In this document: positions 1-5,731 of the stretch, in pieces | Numbering within the stretch: the stretch's first letter is position 1 | Layout of the letters: each line of letters starts with the position of its first letter | From: Bacillota bacterium | GTDB lineage: Bacteria > Bacillota > Clostridia > Oscillospirales > Oscillospiraceae | Reading direction: 5' to 3' | Assembly (NCBI GenBank): GCA_029268085.1 | Contig: JAJUHD010000116.1 | Span: 1-8,221 of the forward strand | DNA: 8,221 nucleotides | Made by a program: the position numbers and the translations under genes | Notes under the pieces: generated by a model | Told to the model about the DNA's origin: nothing | Databases searched by the model: none | What the model saw: only the letters and a program-made list of their open reading frames with translations

Positions 1-553
1 CAAACAACATAAATCCCAGATCCTTTTCTTCATCAGGATAAGCGGTCACGATTTCACTGCCTTCCCACTTTCTGAAATTTGCGGGGAACTCGCGGCAGCC
101 AAAACAGGGCTGATGATAGCATTGTCCTTTTTCCAGACGGCGCTTCATAATGTCACAGAATTTCCCCTCATTGTCACTTTCCACGGCTTTATCCGTTATT
201 TCGAAATGTGCTTCAATAACGTAGCGGACATTCTTAAGTACAAGTGCCGCTCTCTGCTGAATGTCATCCGTAGTACATATGTAGTCTTTTGCCGCTCCGC
301 CGTACATTAGTGTTTTGATGTTTACCGCAGATATTTTTGATTTGACCTCGTTTCGCCGGATGTTGGTGAATTCAATTGGTGAGAGAACATAAATTTTGTC
401 TATGACCCATATCAGTCCGGGGTGCCAGTATATAGCCTCAAGAATTCCACGCGCGGCAGACGGCGTCATTACGTCGTAGCTAACGCGTTCGACCTTCATC
501 TCTGGCCGCGTGAAGCATGCATAATCGCCCCAGACTTCAACCTTTACAGGCAT
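1..553 (-). CDS. cas5c: Cas5c (Cas5d), type I-C Cascade subunit and pre-crRNA endonuclease; 3' end cut by the window
   Basis: In type I-C systems, which lack Cas6, Cas5c cuts the CRISPR transcript and stays on the 5' handle of the crRNA as part of Cascade. The visible 184 residues begin MPVKVEVWGDYACFTRPEMK and carry the family hallmarks: VSYDVMTPSAARGILEAIYW (residues 24-43), QRAALVLKNVRYVIEAHFE (100-118) and CYHQPCFGCREFPANF (145-160), ending in DLGFMLF at the edge. Tyr42 in the IYWHP stretch may match the catalytic Tyr of Bacillus halodurans Cas5d, and a His near 116 may also take part; I have not aligned them. Family members are usually somewhat over 200 residues, so only the C-terminal tail is missing. 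The start at 553 lies 8 bases after AGGAG (562-566); an in-frame ATG at 559 is only 2 bases from it and less likely. The gene begins 43 bases after the cas3 stop, in the same operon. Confidence 0.95.
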   Translation of the reverse strand, partial: MPVKVEVWGDYACFTRPEMKVERVSYDVMTPSAARGILEAIYWHPGLIWVIDKIYVLSPIEFTNIRRNEVKSKISAVNIKTLMYGGAAKDYICTTDDIQQRAALVLKNVRYVIEAHFEITDKAVESDNEGKFCDIMKRRLEKGQCYHQPCFGCREFPANFRKWEGSEIVTAYPDEEKDLGFMLF

Positions 554-596
554 TTGCATATCTCCTTTCAGTTTAGTTTATTGTTAATGTCATTTT

Positions 597-2735
597 TCAA
601 ATTATAAAACCCGCTCCGTCACTGACGCCGAACGCAAGACCAGTATTAACATCATACAACGAAAGATCCCGTAGAACGGCTGTATTCGGGGTAAGCCTTT
701 CCGCCGCGCCTGTATCAACAAGTTCATTGAAATGCTTGGGATAAACTCCGACAGCATATTGCCCCAGTTTTCTCATCAGGCTTCTGCTGATACCGAAACT
801 TTTCAGCTTCTCGACCAGCTCAGCGCCACCCTCGAGCGGTATATATACTGTGAAGTCTGCGCTTTCGATTACCTTAAACCGTTCTGCTACCGATACGAAC
901 GGCATCGCTCCGTTATCAATTTCACTTAGTATTGCTTTTGCGTCAAGAGAACTGTTGTCCTTAAGCGTATAGTACAAAAACTCAAAATAAGCAGCGACGG
1001 TCTCTGGTGAAGAAATGTCATCAAAATTGCGCATTACATGTTCTGCCGCCGCAATGTTCTGGCGAATTATCTCCGGAGCTTTGCATTCGCTTTCAAACAG
1101 ATTTACGATGCTTTTATCAGAAGAGCGTTTTCCCTCTCGGTTACAGCGTCCGCCCGCCTGAATCATAGAATCAAGTCCCGCATAAGCACGGTAAACAACA
1201 GGAAAATCAACGTCTACTCCTGCTTCAATAAGGCTCGTTGAAACAACGCGGCATGACTCGCCGTTATGAAGTCTTTTGCGTATTTCATCAAGAATATGCC
1301 GTCGATGCAGAGGAAACATTGTCGTTGACAGATGAAAGCTTCCATCCTTATCAAGCATAGAAAAAATATTCTGGGCCTGCTTTCGATTATTTACAATACA
1401 CAGCACCTGTTCTTTATCAGATAGACATGAAGCAAGCTGTTCATCTGTAAGTTTGCCGGCATTTTTATAAGTTACACGTCTGAAGAACTTATACATACCC
1501 ATAACATCAGGGCAAAGCTCTCGTGCCTTGTATGTAGGGCAGGCTTTTTCAAACAGTCTGTTAAGAGATGGCTGAGTCGCGGTGCATAAAACGGCGGAAC
1601 AGCCGTAACGCTCGATAAGCTGTGATATTGCCGATACACACGGCATTAGGTACGGTATCGGAAGCATCTGCGCCTCATCGAAAATTACTATGCTATTTGC
1701 AATATTGTGCAGCTTGCGGCAGCGGGATGGTCGGTTAGCATATAAGGATTCGAAAAACTGCACAGTTGTTGTCAGAATAATCGGTGCATCCCAATTCTCC
1801 GCAGCCAGGTAACGTTTGTCCTCCTTTTCTCCGTTTTCATCTGTTTTATAATCAACGTTTGAGTAATGGGCAACGACATTGTCTTTGCCGAATATGTCTT
1901 CAAAAATGACCTGTGTTTGCTCGATAATGCTTGTATATGGTATTACATAAATTACTCTTCGAATTCCATTCTTTAAGGCATGGTTTAGTGCAAACGCCAT
2001 TGACGCAACGGTTTTGCCGCCTCCGGTTGGGACTGTAAGAGTAAAAAGCCCCCTTTCACAACTGCTTTCTTTCGTTACCGCGTTAAGTATATCGCAGCGT
2101 TTTTTGTTTAGCTCAGTCTTTGGATTCATCCATGAAGCTGTATAGTCATTGAGTTTATCAGCAAGAACTTCAATGCTTTCACCGACTGTTCGATCAACCG
2201 TACTGCCGGACATAAACTCTTCCGTATCCAAAAAATCAGCATCGACAAGACAGGAATACAGCATACGTGTAAAAAAGAACGCGCTCTGGCTATCTGTCAG
2301 AAAAGCTGGAGGAATCTTCACCTCATTTATTTCTACCTCTGTTTTGAATGCGCTGTAATCCTCAATATCCACGCCAATTTTACGACTCATTTTGCCGAAA
2401 AAAGTCGGATCATCAGGGCTTGCGCTTTTTCTGTTCCCTCCGTCTGGAAGGCCGCTGTGGTGACCCGCAATGCAAAATGCTGCCGGAACGTTTTTCAATG
2501 CAAATGCTTCAAGCGCCCCCGCGGTTGAATGGTCAACTTTTTCTGTCGAGCCCATAATTCTTCGTTGGAACTTGTCTGAGTACTTACCAATGTCATGAAG
2601 CATACCACAGAAATAAGCGAGATCGCCTGCTCCGAAATAACCGGCAAATTCAGCTGCCTTGAGCGCTGTTCCTGTCAGATGATCTATAACGCTTTGATTT
2701 ACATCTCTTGTGTTAGAGCAATGTGCAATAAACAT
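597..2735 (-). CDS. cas3: Cas3, HD nuclease-helicase of a type I-C CRISPR-Cas system
   Basis: Cas3 is recruited by Cascade bound to target DNA, nicks the displaced strand and degrades it while translocating with ATP. The 712-residue protein has an N-terminal HD nuclease domain: H47-D48 in MLHDIGK, H69 in VDHSTAG, H92-H93 in AGHHSGL and D165 in SCLVDADF, all plausible metal ligands. A superfamily 2 helicase follows: Walker A VPTGGGKT (235-242), motif II DEAQ (353-356), motif III TAT (385-387), motif V STSLIEAGVDVDF (499-511) and motif VI QAGGRCNREG (526-535). All key residues are present, so it should be active. Length and domain order fit type I-C Cas3. A GTG at 2774 would add 13 residues but has no ribosome site; the ATG at 2735 is preceded by AAAGGAG. 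cas5c follows 43 bases downstream, the usual cas3-cas5-cas8c order. Confidence 0.96.
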   Translation of the reverse strand: MFIAHCSNTRDVNQSVIDHLTGTALKAAEFAGYFGAGDLAYFCGMLHDIGKYSDKFQRRIMGSTEKVDHSTAGALEAFALKNVPAAFCIAGHHSGLPDGGNRKSASPDDPTFFGKMSRKIGVDIEDYSAFKTEVEINEVKIPPAFLTDSQSAFFFTRMLYSCLVDADFLDTEEFMSGSTVDRTVGESIEVLADKLNDYTASWMNPKTELNKKRCDILNAVTKESSCERGLFTLTVPTGGGKTVASMAFALNHALKNGIRRVIYVIPYTSIIEQTQVIFEDIFGKDNVVAHYSNVDYKTDENGEKEDKRYLAAENWDAPIILTTTVQFFESLYANRPSRCRKLHNIANSIVIFDEAQMLPIPYLMPCVSAISQLIERYGCSAVLCTATQPSLNRLFEKACPTYKARELCPDVMGMYKFFRRVTYKNAGKLTDEQLASCLSDKEQVLCIVNNRKQAQNIFSMLDKDGSFHLSTTMFPLHRRHILDEIRKRLHNGESCRVVSTSLIEAGVDVDFPVVYRAYAGLDSMIQAGGRCNREGKRSSDKSIVNLFESECKAPEIIRQNIAAAEHVMRNFDDISSPETVAAYFEFLYYTLKDNSSLDAKAILSEIDNGAMPFVSVAERFKVIESADFTVYIPLEGGAELVEKLKSFGISRSLMRKLGQYAVGVYPKHFNELVDTGAAERLTPNTAVLRDLSLYDVNTGLAFGVSDGAGFII

Positions 2736-2743
2736 TATAAATG

Positions 2744-2750
2744 CTCCTTT
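2744..2750 (-). promoter_or_regulatory. Ribosome binding site deciding the cas3 start
   Basis: On the minus strand AAAGGAG lies 8 bases before the ATG at 2735, which is ideal spacing. cas5c has an almost identical GAAAGGAG at 562-569. This supports the shorter cas3 reading and shows that the two cas genes share a similar translation signal. Confidence 0.8.
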
Positions 2751-2982
2751 CAAAAATAAAAGGCAACACCGCACAATGACGGAATCTGCCGATATATGAT
2801 AAAATAAATCGGTGAGTATCCTGCTCTGTACGTAATTTCAAGGGTGCACCATCGCCGTGGCCTATGCGTTATACGGTTTTGCCATGATATTACCTATATA
2901 TTACAGCTCTGGAGTACAATTAACAATTATTAATTATGTTAAAGATTTTGTTGAATAATGGTTAATATTACAAAATAAGCCC

Positions 2983-3024
2983 TGCCAAGTGGCATTTCTT
3001 GGTCCTTAAATGCGAAAATTGGCA
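2983..3024. repeat. Nested inverted repeat in the cas3 upstream region
   Basis: An outer 6-bp stem TGCCAA (2983-2988) / TTGGCA (3019-3024) encloses an inner 6-bp stem GCATTT (2992-2997) / AAATGC (3008-3013) with a 10-base loop. A competing small palindrome, TGCCA-AG-TGGCA (2983-2994), uses the same bases, so two folds exclude each other. There is no U tract, so it is not a terminator. It could be an operator dyad, an RNA structure in the cas3 leader, or a decayed mobile-element end. The arms are short and some of this could be chance. Confidence 0.35.
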
Positions 3025-3039
3025 CAATTATATAAACAC

Positions 3040-3092
3040 CATAATAACAAAAAGCAGCTACCAAACCGGATAGCCGGAAGGGGAGCTGCTTT
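3040..3092 (-). terminator. Rho-independent terminator of the kdpDE transcription unit
   Basis: A perfect 9-bp stem, AAAGCAGCT (3051-3059) with AGCTGCTTT (3084-3092), closes a 24-base loop that holds a second stem CCGG/CCGG (3066-3069 and 3074-3077). Read on the minus strand, the last arm runs into TTTTTGTTATTAT, a good U tract. It lies about 200 bases beyond the kdpE stop and would protect the cas operon from read-through. On the plus strand the stem is followed by a T-rich run (around 3102-3115), but no plus-strand gene needs it. Confidence 0.7.
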
Positions 3093-3148
3093 AATTTCAG
3101 TCTTTTTTATTTTCCTGAATTTCTTTGTTCACTAATAGACAATTTGAA

Positions 3149-3165
3149 AGCGGGATACCCCCGCT
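3149..3165 (-). repeat. Small hairpin in the kdpE 3' region
   Basis: AGCGGG (3149-3154) and CCCGCT (3160-3165) form a 6-bp GC-rich stem with a 5-base loop. On the minus strand it is followed by TTCAAATT, too weak a U tract for a confident terminator. It may stabilise the 3' end of the kdpDE message or act as a leaky first terminator before the stronger one at 3040-3092. Confidence 0.35.
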
Positions 3166-3231
3166 AATATGGGATCATACGCTTTTTACGAAAACAGCAG
3201 TCTTGAATCCGTGTTCACGCCAGAGTCTTGA

Positions 3232-3285
3232 AGACTTCTCCGTTTCGACTCTCCTTACAAGCTACTGGCCTATGCTGGGCTTTGG
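3232..3285 (+). pseudogene. Possible fragment of an IS110-family transposase
   Basis: After a stop at 3229, the plus strand reads RLLRFDSPYKLLAYAGLW; the core FDSPYKLLAYAGL covers 3244-3282. From memory, IS110 transposases carry a closely similar stretch (F.SP.KLLAYAGLDPS.YQSG) in their C-terminal Transposase_20 domain. The similarity stops abruptly after AGL, where the family would continue with DPS and a QSG motif, and there is no start codon. If real, it is only about 13-17 codons and ends beside the kdpE stop. The opposite strand also has an open frame ending SSRLWREHGFKTAVFVKSV then stop (near 3178), so a multicopy non-coding element or chance similarity remains possible. Confidence 0.25.
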
Positions 3286-3293
3286 GTGGGTCA

Positions 3294-3989
3294 TTATTCG
3301 TCAGCCAGACGATATCCAACTCCTATTTCTGTGATAATATATTTGGGCTGCGCGAGGTCCTCATTCAGCTTCCGGCGCAGATTACCCATGCAGGTGCGAA
3401 GAGACTGCGTGTCGTCAGACGCAACGGTGCCCCACACATTGTTTATGATGAATTTATGTGTCAGAACCTTGCCCTGATACTTAATCAGCAAAGACAGCAC
3501 TTTATATTCATTTGGTGTAAGGTGTATTTCCTCGTTGTCAAGCCAGACTCTTCTTTTTTCCTCATCGACCGTTAGCCCGTCCAGTTTAAACAGCGTCGAT
3601 TTCTGACTGTCGTATAACTGTGAAACAAGCTGATGACGCAAAATAACCCGTATACGGGCAAGAAGTTCCGGTACGCTGAACGGTTTTGTTAAATAGTCGT
3701 CGGCGCCTGCATCCAGTGCTTCAACCTTCTCGCGATCATGTCCGCGTGCGGAAACTATGACAATAGGTATCTGAGAAATTTCCCGAAGTCTCTTGATAAC
3801 CTCCAATCCGTCGATATCCGGAAGTCCGAGATCCAAAACCAACACATCTGGATTGTGGGACGCGGCGAGCATTAAAGCTCCTGCTCCACTGTCTGCCTCA
3901 ATGCACTTATAGCCCTGTGTCTCAAGCGAGACCTTTAAAAAGCTTCGAATTATTTTTTCATCATCAACGATTAAAATCAGAGGCTGCAT
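3294..3989 (-). CDS. kdpE: KdpE-like OmpR-family response regulator
   Basis: This 231-residue cytoplasmic transcription factor should receive phosphate from the adjacent sensor kinase and bind promoters of potassium-transport genes. The receiver domain (about 1-120) has the acidic pair D9-D10 with E11, the phosphoacceptor D53 in VLDLGLPDIDG, S80 in the switch position and K102 in LTKPF. The C-terminal winged-helix DNA-binding domain (about 134-229) includes LTPNEYKVLSLL, the recognition-helix region SLRTCMGNLRRKL and the closing ITEIGVGYRLADE, close to classical KdpE in length and sequence. The ATG directly follows the kinase stop with no spacer; its AAGGAGG (3998-4004) lies in the last kinase codons, 8 bases upstream, so the two are translationally coupled. 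Orthology to KdpE is well supported. The target genes are inferred: no kdpFABC is in view and the neighbours are trk genes. Confidence 0.92.
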   Translation of the reverse strand: MQPLILIVDDEKIIRSFLKVSLETQGYKCIEADSGAGALMLAASHNPDVLVLDLGLPDIDGLEVIKRLREISQIPIVIVSARGHDREKVEALDAGADDYLTKPFSVPELLARIRVILRHQLVSQLYDSQKSTLFKLDGLTVDEEKRRVWLDNEEIHLTPNEYKVLSLLIKYQGKVLTHKFIINNVWGTVASDDTQSLRTCMGNLRRKLNEDLAQPKYIITEIGVGYRLADE

Positions 3990-5555
3990 TTATATTACCT
4001 CCTTCGACGGCAAGCTGAAAACAACGTTTGTCCCGTGTGGTTCTGCATTTTTAATGGATATAGTCCCGCCGTGCGCTTCAATAATCGATTTGCATAATGA
4101 CAGGCCCAACCCGAAACCGTGGCGTCTTCTGAATTGGTTGCTCTGGTGTGGTCGGAAACGCTCAAACATATGAGGTAGTTCCTCTTCCGGAATACCAGAT
4201 CCGTTGTCGCTTACCTCAAAAGTAACAGCATCCTCCGTCTTATTCACAGAAACAAGGATAATACTGCCATCCGGAGTATAGTTAACCGCATTGTCGAGCA
4301 GATTTATAAGCACCTGCGTTATTAGCGCTCCATCCACTTGAAGCATGATAATCTCATCGGGTATGCTTGTAAGTATCGTATACCCCTGTGCACGATTTTT
4401 TACATGTCCGATTGCTTCCGCCACTATTTCTTCAGCCGCTTCCTGCTCAATATTCAAATTGATTCTTCCTTCGTCGACCCGGGTCATGTTGAGTATATTT
4501 TGGACCAGATCGTTCAGCCAGCCTGCCTCTTCGTATATGTTCCGCAAAAAGCTTTTTTTAATATCATCACTCACCGAATCAAAGTTATCAGACAAAGTGC
4601 TGGCCGACCCCATGATACCTGTCAAAGGCGTCCGCAAATCGTGGGAAATCGTTCTCAGCATATCCGCACGCATACGCTCACGCTGTATCTGTATCTGAGT
4701 TTCCTCTTGCTTCTGATAAAGCAGCTCACGCTCGAAAACAACGGCTATCTGCGTAGAAATCGTATCAAGAAATTCCATCTGCGCGTTTGTAAGAAATGCG
4801 GAATTATTCAGAGCGACACCAATAATCCCAAGCACTCCGTTCTGGCTGACAATCGGCATGTAGTAAGACCTTGCGTCAGAAAAAAGCTTTGTGCCGCATC
4901 CACAGGGATTCCCTGATATATATGCCTCACGGCAGACAACACGCTCCTTGTCATCAGTGAACACATCTTCGCCCTTTACATATCTGTTTTTTACATTTTC
5001 TGAAGCATCATAGAACTGCACAAGCACATTTGCAGAAAAATGAGCAGCAAGCTCATCCCCCGAAACCTCCGCGAGATTTGTGCTGTTTTTCACACCCAGC
5101 AGGCGTCTTCCGATTTGGTAGAGAGCTTTAATACGTGACTCCCGTTCCTCGGCGAGCAGGGTTTCACGTCGGATTCTAATAGTGAGCATGCTTGTAAATG
5201 AGCTGACAACAAACATGATGAGGAAGGTCATCGGATAGTCGGGGCTATACGCCTGAAAAGTGTAATATGGCTCGGTAAAGAAGAAATTATAAAATAAAAC
5301 ACCAAAAAGGGACGCAATCAAGCTGTAAAGATAATTTCCGGTCAGATATGAAAATCCTAAAATTCCCATCAGATATATCAATACAATGTTTGTCTCATGC
5401 GCCCCTAAATGCCTTAAAAGCATAGATACAATTGTACAGAGAACCATTATGACAAATAGCAAAACAACGATAGCTAAAGCATGCAGGAGCTTTATGTTTT
5501 TTGTCTGCGGATAAAATTCCAGTCCTCGAATAATACCTTGTTCCTTTATCTGCAT
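3990..5555 (-). CDS. kdpD: KdpD-like sensor histidine kinase lacking the N-terminal KdpD/Usp region
   Basis: This 521-residue membrane kinase should phosphorylate the adjoining KdpE-like regulator. It has four transmembrane segments typical of the KdpD membrane domain (DUF4118; about 24-47, 55-72, 75-93, 109-127), with the family-like YNFFFTEPYYTF after the third. A GAF-type domain follows (about 145-275), then HisKA with phosphoacceptor H305 in SHDLRTPLTG, and the HATPase domain: N box N418 to N422 in NLLDNAVNYTP, G1 D450-G454 in DNGSGIP, and G2 GFGLGLSLCKSI from 480. Classical E. coli KdpD is about 890 residues, with a cytoplasmic KdpD domain and Usp domain before the membrane part. Both are absent here, and translation starts just before the first helix. 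The GAF domain contains NPCGCGT (217-222), with two cysteines near the expected ligand pocket. The ribosome site is weak (GGGTGG about 10 bases upstream). Two promoter-like sites lie in the 176 bases upstream. Confidence 0.9.
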   Translation of the reverse strand: MQIKEQGIIRGLEFYPQTKNIKLLHALAIVVLLFVIMVLCTIVSMLLRHLGAHETNIVLIYLMGILGFSYLTGNYLYSLIASLFGVLFYNFFFTEPYYTFQAYSPDYPMTFLIMFVVSSFTSMLTIRIRRETLLAEERESRIKALYQIGRRLLGVKNSTNLAEVSGDELAAHFSANVLVQFYDASENVKNRYVKGEDVFTDDKERVVCREAYISGNPCGCGTKLFSDARSYYMPIVSQNGVLGIIGVALNNSAFLTNAQMEFLDTISTQIAVVFERELLYQKQEETQIQIQRERMRADMLRTISHDLRTPLTGIMGSASTLSDNFDSVSDDIKKSFLRNIYEEAGWLNDLVQNILNMTRVDEGRINLNIEQEAAEEIVAEAIGHVKNRAQGYTILTSIPDEIIMLQVDGALITQVLINLLDNAVNYTPDGSIILVSVNKTEDAVTFEVSDNGSGIPEEELPHMFERFRPHQSNQFRRRHGFGLGLSLCKSIIEAHGGTISIKNAEPHGTNVVFSLPSKEVI

Positions 5556-5580
5556 GAATTGTCCGCCACCCTTCGTGTTG

Positions 5581-5597
5581 ACACTGCCTATCAGTGT
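5581..5597. repeat. Inverted repeat at the proximal kdpD promoter
   Basis: ACACTG (5581-5586) and CAGTGT (5592-5597) form a perfect 6-bp dyad with a 5-base centre. It overlaps the -10 element and the expected start point of the proximal kdpD promoter, a typical place for a repressor or regulator operator. The binding protein is unknown; KdpE itself or another regulator is possible. Confidence 0.4.
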
Positions 5598-5621
5598 AAA
5601 TTAAACCAGTATAAATATCAA
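5593..5621 (-). promoter_or_regulatory. Proximal sigma-A-type promoter candidate for kdpDE
   Basis: On the minus strand TTGATA (5616-5621) is followed after exactly 17 bases by TACACT (5593-5598), matching consensus at 5/6 and 4/6. Transcription would start near 5586, about 30 bases before the kdpD ATG. The spacer contains TTTATAC and TTTAATTTACA, which resemble the TTTATA...TTTACA half-sites of the E. coli KdpE site, although the spacing differs. Autoregulation is therefore a reasonable but unproven inference. Confidence 0.5.
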
Positions 5622-5665
5622 GGAAAATTATGGCCTTCGGGCTGAATACTTTTCTCAACTTTCTT

Positions 5666-5711
5666 CACCATAAACCCTTCTTCTTTTTCATTTTATTTAT
5701 TGTTTATGGTG
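5666..5711. repeat. 10-bp perfect inverted repeat around the distal kdpD promoter
   Basis: CACCATAAAC (5666-5675) and GTTTATGGTG (5702-5711) are exact reverse complements separated by 26 T-rich bases (A-rich on the transcribed-sense minus strand). One arm lies between the -35 and -10 of the distal promoter and the other just downstream of its start point, so the pair brackets the -10. No U tract follows, so it is not an intrinsic terminator. It may be a paired operator, or an RNA hairpin when transcription comes from the upstream trk genes. Confidence 0.5.
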
Positions 5712-5719
5712 TCCGTCAA
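5690..5719 (-). promoter_or_regulatory. Distal sigma-A-type promoter candidate for kdpDE
   Basis: On the minus strand TTGACG (5714-5719) is separated by 18 bases from TAAAAT (5690-5695); each box matches consensus at 5/6. It begins 12 bases after the stop of the OB-fold gene and would start transcripts near 5683, giving a kdpD leader of about 130 bases. It is the best promoter-like match I found in the window. It would let kdpDE be expressed independently of the trk genes. Confidence 0.55.
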
Positions 5720-5731
5720 ACTTGGCATGGG

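Larger units (their letters stand above)
2736..3293. other. Gene-free seam between kdpE and cas3 (558 bases)
   Basis: No reading frame with both a start and a ribosome site was found here on either strand. From the kdpE side it contains a short IS110-like fragment, a weak hairpin (3149-3165), an intrinsic terminator (3040-3092) and a nested inverted repeat (2983-3024). Next comes a very AT-rich stretch (about 2900-2980), then roughly 150 bases leading to cas3. For cas3 I see only weak promoter candidates on the minus strand: TTGGCA with TATTAA at 15 bases, TTGTTA with TAATAT at 17 bases, and an isolated perfect TATAAT near 3027-3032 with no -35 partner. None is convincing. No CRISPR repeats occur here. 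The change of function across this seam (K+ uptake versus defence) fits an insertion boundary, but nothing visible proves one. Confidence 0.6.

Noticed and set aside
2736..2774. Longer cas3 starting at GTG 2774
   Set aside because: The extra 13 residues are not Cas3-like, and the good AAAGGAG belongs to the ATG at 2735.
2843..2850. GGTGCACC palindrome upstream of cas3
   Set aside because: An isolated 8-bp palindrome without a partner site or position relative to a clear promoter; easily chance.
3125..3575. Plus-strand open frames spanning the kdpE 3' end
   Set aside because: Mostly antisense to kdpE with no supporting start signal; only the short IS110-like stretch before 3285 was kept, as a low-confidence remnant.
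4338..4916. Plus-strand open frame of 192 codons inside the kinase gene
   Set aside because: It lies wholly antisense to an intact histidine kinase, is Cys/Arg/His-rich with no recognisable domain, and lacks a ribosome site.
5395..5658. Minus-strand 87-codon frame upstream of and overlapping kdpD
   Set aside because: It begins with TTG without a suitable ribosome site, overlaps 161 bases of the kinase membrane domain in another frame, and resembles nothing known.
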